A stretch of 64,000 nucleotides of DNA from Incurvaria masculella. Lineage: Eukaryota; Arthropoda; Insecta; Lepidoptera; Incurvariidae. Below are positions 56,467 to 64,000 of the stretch, in pieces (position 1 is the stretch's first letter; the number at the start of each line of letters is the position of its first letter). Location of the stretch: positions 20,235,001 to 20,299,000 of the forward strand of contig OX335645.2 in assembly GCA_946894095.1 (NCBI GenBank). The letters are read 5' to 3'. Made by a program: the position numbers and the translations under genes. The notes beneath the pieces are model-generated. The model was given only the letters and a program-made list of their open reading frames with translations, made no database searches and was not told the DNA's origin.

Positions 56467-59439
56467 CTAAGCGGAAAGTGTACACAATACAGCTTTCTTA
56501 AATTGATGAGACGTCATGAAGAAGATGTCCACATCCGAGTCATCGAATTGAGTATTGTATGTATTACACATACGCCAGACTGGCATACGGAAACCTGAGT
56601 TGGTTCGACATAGATCCAAGTGGAAGAGATGAGTATTTCTAGTCGAGCGTGACGGAGTCCGCAGACCCATTTGATTTAGTAAATCAGGACAATCTACTAA
56701 ACCGTTGACGATTTTAAAAAATAATGACATGTCTAGTAATATACGTCTATTGTGGAGGCTTGATAGTGAGAATTGGTCTAGGTGTAACTCATACGAAAGG
56801 GTTCGCCTGTACATGCGACGATGTAAAATCTTTAAAAATTTTCGTTGGATCATTTCAACAGAATGAGAATATTTACTATAAAACGGATTCCAAACTGACG
56901 TTGCGTATTCTAGTTGTGACCGGACGAGTGAATTATATAGTAAGATATACGTTGAGACTCTTTTAAATTGACGCGCCGTGCGAAGCACGAAGCCCATCAT
57001 TCTATATGCACTATTAATTATTTTATCGATATGTTTGTCAAAATGAAGCTTAGTATCGAATAACACACCTAGATCCCTAATAACTTCAACACGTTCTAGC
57101 AAAACACCTCCAATGTGGTAATTAAAATAGAGTGGTTGTTTTTTCTTAGTAAAAGTAATAACCTTACATTTCGAGATACTTAAAAATAGTTTATTCTGAT
57201 TGCAGTAGTTATAAAAGGAATCCAAATCAGTTTGAAGTGCCTCACAATCTTCTTTAGAACGTATTTTTACATAAATTTTCATGTCATCAGCATATATGAG
57301 AATTTTACTATAGCGAAAATTATGAATGACATCATTAATGAATAAGATAAAAAGAAATGGGCCTAAAATTGATCCTTGGGGAACTCCAGAAGATACTGAG
57401 ATGAAATCAGAACAATAACCATTGACAACTACTCGCTGCTTTCTATTAGAGATGTATAAAGAGAACCATCTTAACAGATTTCCTTTAATACCATTGAAGG
57501 CAATTTTTTTTAGAAGAAGTTCATGATCCACCTTGTCGAAGGCCTTTTGAAAGTCGGTATAGATAGAGTCAACTTGCTCACCATTGTCCAAGCTATGAAA
57601 TATAAAATTGGAGTATATAGTTAGATTGGTGATTGTAGAACGACGCTGAACGAAGCCGTGCTGCTGTGATAAAATTTGGTCATGAAGTATTGGATATACA
57701 GCTTGATGTACCAACCTTTCAAAGAGCTTCGACAAGGCGGACAATATAGAAATAGGTCTATAATTTTTTACTTCGTTCTTGCAACCACTCTTAAAAACTG
57801 GTGTGATATTAGCTGTTTTCCAAACATCAGGAAACACTCCTTCCGAGATGCATTTATTGAAAATAATAAACAAAGGGCATGCTATAGTATCCGCAACGGC
57901 TACCAAAAAAAATGGCTCAATAAGGTCAGGACCAGCACCTTTGTTAATGTCTAAATTTTTAAGTTCTTTAAGTATTATGTCTGGACTGAAGTGCAAAGAG
58001 TGCAAAGAAATGTTATTGAATGCAGTATCGTTTGGCTCCACCCAAGAATCAGGGTCCAATGATGAGGGCTCATAAACGGATTTAAAAAATTCGGAGAACA
58101 TATTGCAAATTTCATTGGGATTATTTGTAGTCTCGCTTTCATTCTTCATTGTAGCCGGATAAGAGCCCTCCTTACGACGTTCCGACACGTACGACCAAAA
58201 ACACTTAATATTAGTTGCTATACCGTTTTCAAGGCGATAAATGTACTTATTGTAGCATTCAGCGGACGCTATCTTGAATCGTTTGCGAATTTCAGAGAAA
58301 GCAACGTAATCGGAAATGTTACTATATATTTTATATTTAACCCAAGCTTTAGTTTTGCGTTTATAAAGCTTCAGTAGGTCCGGTGTGAACCAAGAGGCAC
58401 ATTGTCTTTGTTTTTTAACTCTGGCAGGTATGTGTGTTCTTATTATATTATACAATTTGTCGTAAAAAATATTAACCGCGCAAGTCGCCGATTGCAAATT
58501 CAGGTCACCTATCCAGTCCACATTGGCTATCGCAGAGTTAACTTCAGTGTAATTTGCATCCCGGAATTTAAAACGTGGAGCCAGACAGCGATCCAGTGAC
58601 GTTTCAGGCGCAACATGCAATACACACAGGAACGGCGGATGGTGCCTGTCAGGAGGAACGAGAGGATCCGGTAATGTCAACATTTCACAAGGAAAACCAC
58701 AAATTAGTAAATCTAGAATACGGCCGTTTGTGTTAAAATGGGTATTATATTGCCTCGCTGAGAGAAAACATAATGTATTTAAAAGTAAACTAGCTGGACT
58801 AGATTCACGCACTGCGCAGCTCGACGAGCAGTACCCCTCACTATTTACTATCCAACGAATATCGGGCATATTATAATCACCAATCAGGCATAATCTACAA
58901 TCTTGAATATCAACAAAGGCGCGCTGAATGGACTCGAAGTGAATTGCGTAAGCATCGTACGACATTGCAGGTGGAATATAAGATGCACACAGTAGAAGTC
59001 GCTCACGTGACTGTGCATACCCACAACTCAGGTCCGGCACCTCCCCCCCCTTTCCACCACCGTCCCCGCTGCCACCGCGATTATCTCGCTGCCGTCGCAG
59101 TGACACCATGACACAGACGGTGTCGATCCCAGCGGCCGCGGCCGCCGCGGCGGCGGAACCAGGTAAGTCGTATCGCTCCGATATTAGGTCTTTACGAATG
59201 GCGATTAGACAGCCGCCACCATCTTTACGCTGTGAAATGACCCGATTACGATCCGCACGATATATTGAAAATATGTTTTCATCACAGAATTCCGAGTTCG
59301 AAATATCTGGTACTAACCAACTTTCAGTCAGTACCAAAATCTGGTAATCACAGTTTATAATGTTCATATACAATGTATTCAATTTGGTTCTAAGCCCAGC
59401 ACAGTTTTGGTAATATAAAGATAAGTTGTTATTAGACAT
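56467..59439 (-). CDS. LINE ORF2: AP-like endonuclease and reverse transcriptase, intact (990 aa)
   Basis: The protein nicks the target DNA and reverse-transcribes its own RNA there. The endonuclease domain has YYQNCAGLRTK (Asn12), LTESWL (Glu39), CASYIPP (about 151-157), LIGDYNMPD (Asp188, Asn190) and RHHPPF (about 265-270). Between its strands is an odd insert, an eight-alanine run (about 96-103) followed by a Gly-rich stretch (GGSGDGGGKGG), encoded by GC-rich DNA. RT motifs: NYRPISILSALSKLFE (about 559-574), YTDFQKAFDKVDH (Asp629, Asp635), SSGVPQGSILGPFLFILF (about 683-699) and YADD at 716-719. There is no RNase H domain. The clade looks like CR1/Jockey. No stop or frameshift. Confidence 0.93.
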   Translation of the reverse strand: MSNNNLSLYYQNCAGLRTKLNTLYMNIINCDYQILVLTESWLVPDISNSEFCDENIFSIYRADRNRVISQRKDGGGCLIAIRKDLISERYDLPGSAAAAAAAAGIDTVCVMVSLRRQRDNRGGSGDGGGKGGEVPDLSCGYAQSRERLLLCASYIPPAMSYDAYAIHFESIQRAFVDIQDCRLCLIGDYNMPDIRWIVNSEGYCSSSCAVRESSPASLLLNTLCFLSARQYNTHFNTNGRILDLLICGFPCEMLTLPDPLVPPDRHHPPFLCVLHVAPETSLDRCLAPRFKFRDANYTEVNSAIANVDWIGDLNLQSATCAVNIFYDKLYNIIRTHIPARVKKQRQCASWFTPDLLKLYKRKTKAWVKYKIYSNISDYVAFSEIRKRFKIASAECYNKYIYRLENGIATNIKCFWSYVSERRKEGSYPATMKNESETTNNPNEICNMFSEFFKSVYEPSSLDPDSWVEPNDTAFNNISLHSLHFSPDIILKELKNLDINKGAGPDLIEPFFLVAVADTIACPLFIIFNKCISEGVFPDVWKTANITPVFKSGCKNEVKNYRPISILSALSKLFERLVHQAVYPILHDQILSQQHGFVQRRSTITNLTIYSNFIFHSLDNGEQVDSIYTDFQKAFDKVDHELLLKKIAFNGIKGNLLRWFSLYISNRKQRVVVNGYCSDFISVSSGVPQGSILGPFLFILFINDVIHNFRYSKILIYADDMKIYVKIRSKEDCEALQTDLDSFYNYCNQNKLFLSISKCKVITFTKKKQPLYFNYHIGGVLLERVEVIRDLGVLFDTKLHFDKHIDKIINSAYRMMGFVLRTARQFKRVSTYILLYNSLVRSQLEYATSVWNPFYSKYSHSVEMIQRKFLKILHRRMYRRTLSYELHLDQFSLSSLHNRRILLDMSLFFKIVNGLVDCPDLLNQMGLRTPSRSTRNTHLFHLDLCRTNSGFRMPVWRMCNTYNTQFDDSDVDIFFMTSHQFKKAVLCTLSA

Positions 59440-60154
59440 ATTTAGAAATAATAATTAAGAATAAAACTAAACAAATGCGGTTCGGAAAGGGATGACAAAT
59501 TTCGCATAATAGTTTACATATAATTGTGTACGTATTATATAAATGGGCACGGTTGTCTATAATAAAGATCAAATATGATTCAACGTATTTGAGTTGAACA
59601 TTATTAAAAAAATTACCAATGAGCGTCATTGTAAGTGAAAATGTATGTATGAAAATGTATCTATCGTAATTACGTGCATTTCTATGGTAAACTCTCGTAT
59701 TTAAACGTACGTATGATGCAATGAGCACATATATTTTTGTAACAATTATTAAGTTAGCTATAGAAACAGGGCAAAGGATTGTGATTCTATACAAAAGGCA
59801 CTTGTGATTCCAACTTATGGTTTGTTTGAAACTGTAATGAAATGAGTAAAATAATAAATTCAGAGACAACGACGACATCGACATAGGTGATAAGTGTCTA
59901 ACTGGGAAATGAGTACAAAAGTTGTATAAACATCGGTTCTGAGAGACAAAGTTAAAGATGTATTTAAATATCAGTATGGTTTTAGAGTTTACCATTTTCA
60001 TCAAGTTATTGCATAAAATACTTTTTATTTGGTACATATACTTAAAAATTAATAGGAACAGTAGAACAAAAGATAACGTTATGATTGCTAGCATTTGAAT
60101 CAAATAACTGAGTACGTGCCAGATGTGAAAGTTATTTGATCTTATCAAGATCAT
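59432..60154 (-). CDS. Third open frame of the LINE, 240 codons, hydrophobic, unrecognised
   Basis: An ATG at 60154, 20 nt before the ORF1 stop (60134-60132), opens MILIRSNNFHIWHVLSYLIQ and stays open to a TAA whose bases lie inside ATGTCTAA, the first eight bases of ORF2 (ATG at 59439). The frame is in fact open further upstream, to about 60337, over the ORF1 end. Likely membrane segments: MLAIITLSFVLLFLLIFKYM near the start, ITILCPVSIANLIIVTKIYV about the middle, and ICLVLFLIIISKYV at the C-terminus. No family is recognised. By rough calculation (a stop chance of about 7% per codon in DNA this AT-rich), 230 codons without a stop is very unlikely by chance, though T-rich sense DNA lowers the stop rate somewhat. 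Confidence 0.4.
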   Translation of the reverse strand: MILIRSNNFHIWHVLSYLIQMLAIITLSFVLLFLLIFKYMYQIKSILCNNLMKMVNSKTILIFKYIFNFVSQNRCLYNFCTHFPVRHLSPMSMSSLSLNLLFYSFHYSFKQTISWNHKCLLYRITILCPVSIANLIIVTKIYVLIASYVRLNTRVYHRNARNYDRYIFIHTFSLTMTLIGNFFNNVQLKYVESYLIFIIDNRAHLYNTYTIICKLLCEICHPFPNRICLVLFLIIISKYV

Positions 60155-60932
60155 TGCAATTTCTGATAGCGAGCACCCGGCTGCGTGGATCATCATCACG
60201 CCTAACCAAGAGGGATCCGTTTTTGACCCAAGCGTACTTGTACTTGTACTGAGTGCATTTGGTGCGTACCTCACGAAACAACAGTTTGCGTTGCAAGGTG
60301 AGATGCTCATTGATGTAAATCTTACGAGGAGGGCCATTCACCTTTATACTCTCAGTGGTTACTCCACGTCGAACTCTGGCAGCAGCGATAATATTGTCGC
60401 GCGCTACTCGTGTGGTAAGTTTTGCAATGATGTTTTTCGGTCTACCCTCGCCGCCGATACCGCCGCTGCTGAGAGCATCGCCGCTGGTGTCGTCATCACC
60501 TGCCGATCTGCCCCCGCCTCCGCCGCTAACGCCGCGCGCGACGCGATGCACCGCCACAACATCTTTGGCCGATATCGGAGAGCCGACGACTGTGCATAAG
60601 TCTAGCAGGATCCCCATTAAATTTTCTCCTTTTCTCTCAGGTACACCCTGTACTTCTATGTTACAGCTTCTGGCCTGCTGATCTGCATCTTCCTGCCTCT
60701 TTTTGACATCATAAAGCTCCTGTCGAAGCTCAGCGACCTCCCGCTTGTGTTCTGCGACGTGCGATTCATGTTTGCTCTCAAGATTATCCAGCCTCCCAGT
60801 GATAGACTGGATGGAGTACAATAACTCATCGAACTTGGATTCCAGACGTTTGCTGCATTCATCCATCTTATTCATACAGTGGGCGGTCAGCTCCGTCATC
60901 TTCTTGTCGACGATTTGCAGCAGACTATCCAT
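60132..60932 (-). pseudogene. LINE ORF1, 3' part: coiled coil and C-terminal domain
   Basis: Continues ORF1 after the frameshift. It opens with ...SPVSDSFPMDSLLQIV, then a heptad-rich coiled coil of about 80 residues (MDECSKRLESKFDELLYSIQ and on to ELRQELYDVKKRQEDADQQA). Then comes NIEVQGVPERKGENLMGIL, a Gly/Asp/Ser-rich insert encoded by GC-rich DNA (SGGGGGRSAGDDDTSGD), and the C-terminal block INEHLTLQRKLLFREVRTKC through KYAWVKNGSLLVRR. That last block resembles the C-terminal domain shared by many insect LINE ORF1 proteins and the baculovirus FP protein. Together the two parts would be about 395 residues. Confidence 0.85.
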
Positions 60933-61318
60933 CGGAAAGGAGTCGGATACAGGTGAACCAGGAGCCGAAGCGCATTGGTGACTGAAATGTCCAGAGCGAG
61001 TCCAAATTGCGACTTAGGAGCAGACGAAGAAGGCTGATTACAGACCGGACCCGCAGATGAAGGAGATACGTCAGTCGGCCTAATGGCTGCAGTAGTACCT
61101 TTTGGTCCTGGACTGTTGAAATTTCCTCCGTGCATGCGAGTATTACCCACGCAGACAGGACACACCCATTCTCCCTTATTTGCTCTGGTGCGTTTAGAGA
61201 TAAAACCGGCACCAGACAGGCTGACGCAGCCCAAGTGATACTGCTGCTTACAGGAATTGCAGGTTGCGGCCTCCTCTCCCTCCAAGTCAGTGTTGCAGGC
61301 TCCGCACTTTACCGACAT
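60896..61318 (-). pseudogene. LINE ORF1, 5' part: PHD finger
   Basis: The ATG at 61318 opens MSVKCGACNTDLEGEEAATC, then NSCKQQYHLGCVSLSG and, after a short loop, KGEWVCPVC: a C4HC3 PHD finger (Cys5, Cys8, Cys20, Cys23, His28, Cys31 and a final Cys pair). ORF1 proteins of several CR1-like LINEs carry PHD fingers and bind nucleic acid or chromatin. The frame runs on to residue 140, but the last ~35 residues (after QFGLALDISV) are out of frame with the rest of ORF1. One indel around 60960-61000 would explain the break. Confidence 0.85.
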
Positions 61319-61853
61319 ACCTAATACTGCGCGGCAATGTACTCAACAGAGTGGTCCTGCCGTAGCGCCTGACGCTGTAACCGGTTCGGTGTGATCAGGG
61401 GTACGGCGTCGCCTGTGATGCGTTGGTGGGAGTAGTAGTTGGAGGTAGCGGTTACCCGTCTCACCCGTGTGCGGCCGGAGAGAGCAAGACAGCAGCAGAG
61501 CACGGTGTGTGTAGCAGCACTTTAATAAAACACGTCCTCTCGCGGTGCGAGCGTATGAGCGAATGAAATCACGTGTAGAATCTTATGTAAAAAAAACTAT
61601 TGAGAGCGAAAAGCAAATATTTCTCGGGGACAGTTTTTATTCGTAATTCCGTAATAATATGCACCCTCCAATACGTCTACGACTATGTTTTCGTGTGGCA
61701 AAGACAGTGCCTCTCATACTAGTCGCGCTCGATGGCCGATGTCCTTCTTTTTTGAGCTGAGCTTGTATCTATCATATTACGAGGTAAACTTTCAGAGTTA
61801 GATTAAAATAATTGTGTAGAGAGTTCACATTATGGAATGGTCCTGTTACTTAA

Positions 61854-62395
61854 GGTGGCCCAACCCGCTCATCTCCCCATACAAAAGGGGAAAGAAGATC
61901 ACGCCCATATTTCTTGTCAGAGATCCAAATTGTTGCTCAAAATAGCTTTATTTGATTTAACTAGATGTCTGATGACCATTGGAATTGTAAAATTGTGTTT
62001 GGTTTCCAAGTTATAACGTCCGAAAGTTCGGATTTTTCGCGCGTTTTATACAATAACTTTGGAGGTGGATTACGCAATGATAAAGTAAGAACATCTTAAA
62101 AAGATTCGTCATCAGACATAGCTTCTTTCATCAAGATTTAGAATCTATTTGGTTTTTGTTAGATTTTTGACTACAGCGGTCGTGGTTTACTTTTAGCTAA
62201 AAGTCGTTTTGAAATTAAAATTTTCGTAAATCTTACCAAATCATACATTATGCACATTGTCTTTTTTGTGGACAGGTTGCATCTTCCTCATCACGGAGCG
62301 TGTCTTATTCTTAGAGACAGAGAAGGTCCCAGAGCGCAACAGCACGGTTTTGTACCGTGCCCGCAAATGAGTTGAGGCCGCCGGGTTGGGCCACC
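61854..62395 (+). mobile_element. MITE-P copy 3 (542 bp)
   Basis: Both ends perfect (GGTGGCCCAACCCG and CGGGTTGGGCCACC), both flanks TTAA (61850-61853 and 62396-62399). Same orientation as the other two copies. Confidence 0.9.
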
Positions 62396-62399
62396 TTAA

Positions 62400-63240
62400 C
62401 CTAAAAACATAGTGCACAAAAAAACTGAATGGGATTGCTTTGACATGATGAGCCATTTGTCTGTGTTTATGTCCATTGTTTTGAGAGGGATGGACTGGCA
62501 AAACCCTGCTGTGACGCCTGTCCATCGAATGCCTACTTTACACCTGGGCGGTGCGGGAAGTACACCCAACGTCGAAGTCGATGGTCGGTCCAGGTGGGAA
62601 TACTAAAATAAGTAAGGTTAGGTTAGGTTAGGTTAGTTTTGGTTGTCCGTGCTACGCAATACTTTTCCTATTTTACTTAAGAATTTTATTGATCAATAAT
62701 GTTATTAATTTTCAATTTTAAATAAAATTTCGAAATTATTCTTGTAATAAACGTGTACGCCAATTTGCTGCATTCTCCGAAGACTTTCATGCAAACGAAT
62801 TCATAATTCATAGAACACTTATGGGGTTAGAGTTAGACTGAGGTTGTCCGAGGCTGAGACTTGGTGGGCTGGCGATAAGTGAACTTGCAGGATGGGATGT
62901 TCCTCGGCGAAATAATAAGCTGGGAACTTGGGAGTCCCAAGGATGGGAACGAATAAAGTAATTACATTGTTATCCGGTTTCTGTCAAGAATATATTGCAG
63001 AAATACGTCAATGACTGCCTGTTAAACACATTGTTCCATATTAAAAAAAAAACAAAACAATACCTTTCAAACTCTTTACATGACGCACAAATAATTGTTT
63101 GTATTACATTGTATTGGATTTTAACCTTTGTTTAGTTAAAAATTGTGGTCTTTAACTATCTACGCACTCTATCAATAATCCTCTTAGATAATTCAGATAG
63201 TTATATGGTGTCATTTTTTATCATTCAAAAAGTGCCTACT
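62400..63240. other. Intergenic, (TTAGG)n tract, no gene
   Basis: Besides the telomere-type tract at 62616 I see only AT-rich sequence and short frames without motif. Confidence 0.4.
62616..62635 (+). repeat. Interstitial (TTAGG)n tract
   Basis: ggttaggttaggttaggtta, four perfect units, followed by gtttt. It lies about 220 nt right of MITE-P copy 3. Confidence 0.85.
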
Positions 63241-63274
63241 TATTAGTAGGATCTCATAACCAACCTATCGTGCG

Positions 63275-63370
63275 GCACCGGGCGAGTCACGAGCCCTTCC
63301 GCGAACACTGCGGGCGGCGGTGCGGGGGTGCGGAGGTGCGGGGCCGGGGGGGGGGAGGCGCACGCAACGC
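63275..63370 (+). other. G-rich, CpG-rich patch
   Basis: Includes gcgggcggcggtgcgggg and an unbroken run of nine or more G near 63346. G-runs of this kind can form a G-quadruplex. Frames across it are composition artefacts. Confidence 0.5.
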
Positions 63371-63399
63371 GCAGGCGCCAAAGCAGATGATCCGCCGGT

Positions 63400-64000
63400 T
63401 GACACTTCCTAGATGCTATCGCGTGACGGAGGCGTCTAATCTGTGCACATCTTGTGTAACCCTACCTCCTTACCTGGTTTTGAACTCGGCAATACCAGCT
63501 GAACGCGAGTGGTATCTTTTATTTGTTCGAAAAGGTACGCCTACAAATTCAAAGATATATTAAAAACAATTGCTTGCATAGAGTACGGCCGTGTATTTAT
63601 GGAAACATTGAATTTATTCACGACGTTGAATTTTAATTAGCGCCACTATGGAGAGTTTCGAACCTTAATACAAAATCTGAAAATGTGTCCATCTCCATCC
63701 CCGTCTATCCCAGCCAAACTTCGAAAAATGAAATTAGACGTTTCAATTGAAACTCAGCATGACATGCGAAATTTAATATTTTGCAAGAATTCGATTTTTT
63801 TAATTTATGAAGCTAAGATAATGAAAACATCGGAGTTCTTACATGTTTTTTCAACTGTTGACGACATTTAAATCGCTACCCATCGCTTTATAGCAATGTG
63901 CAAAATCTAAGAAAACTTCTACATTCCTACATACACTCCTAATACGGACTAGCTGACTTGACGAATCAGACCATTTCATTACAAACTCAAGGACTGAAGA
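63400..64000. other. End of window, no gene recognised
   Basis: The ATG frame at 63683-63871 (62 codons) has no motif. A gene running off the window cannot be excluded. Confidence 0.35.

Larger units (their letters stand above)
55940..61560 (-). mobile_element. Near full-length CR1/Jockey-type non-LTR retrotransposon
   Basis: On the minus strand, in order: a 5' region (about 61560-61319, GC-rich), ORF1 (61318-60132, one frameshift), a third open frame (60154-59432), ORF2 (59439-56467), a ~480-nt 3' UTR, and an A-rich tail seen on the plus strand as tttattttttattttttatt at about 55950-55983. No terminal repeats. The 5' boundary is not sharp: there is no second copy in the window to set it. 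The intact ORF2 marks a young insertion. Confidence 0.85.

Noticed and set aside
63270..63563. 97-codon frame through the G-rich patch
   Set aside because: The Gly/Arg-rich text comes from the G-run itself; after the patch it has no motif.

Overview
This is eukaryotic, AT-rich, repeat-dense DNA from an arthropod, most likely an insect and probably a moth or butterfly. The evidence is a split gene with GT-AG introns, pentanucleotide (TTAGG)n telomere-type tracts, Helitrons with TC...CTAG ends, abundant short SINEs and MITEs, mariner and CR1/Jockey-type retrotransposons, and short insect-style repeats such as ACTAGCTG.GGTACCCGGCTCCGC. No bacterial operon, rRNA gene, intact tRNA gene or CRISPR array is visible. 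The order-level guess rests on repeat style only.

Layout. (1) 2115-7485, minus strand: an eight-exon SPO11 gene, the meiotic double-strand-break transesterase. All splice phases agree, giving a 455-residue protein. Exon 7 lies in a tandem array of 188-bp units: the regular copy, a second fully open copy only 16 nt away, and a third broken copy. Three introns hold SINE pieces lying in the gene's sense direction. (2) 7.5-19 kb: SINEs, a large fold-back element, a 1.3-kb Helitron, a long-TIR MITE, Helitron relics and a short stretch of broken coding-like sequence near 16 kb. (3) 19347-22351: a dead mariner split by a 5'-truncated LINE that carries an RNase H domain. (4) 22-56 kb: mostly old SINEs, MITEs and Helitrons, with an orphan exon-like ORF at 35135-35321, a candidate first coding exon at 39469-39606 (minus), a decayed LINE at 42.7-43.8 kb, a decayed unidentified protein at 49.8-50.3 kb and a TATA/Inr promoter candidate near 53.7 kb. 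(5) about 55.9-61.6 kb, minus strand: a near full-length CR1/Jockey-type non-LTR retrotransposon. Its PHD-finger ORF1 has one frameshift, its endonuclease-RT ORF2 is intact, and an unexpected 240-codon open frame fits exactly between the two. (6) 61854-62395: one of three 542-bp TTAA-flanked MITE copies.

One dominant SINE family (called SINE-B here) occurs about 18 times with the same body. Some copies start with a tRNA-like head. At least two start with a box-A-like stretch followed by 5S-rRNA-like sequence.

The most interesting items are the SPO11 exon array, the third open frame of the LINE and the composite-head SINE family. Everything here was read by eye; family names for repeats are descriptive, not database assignments.
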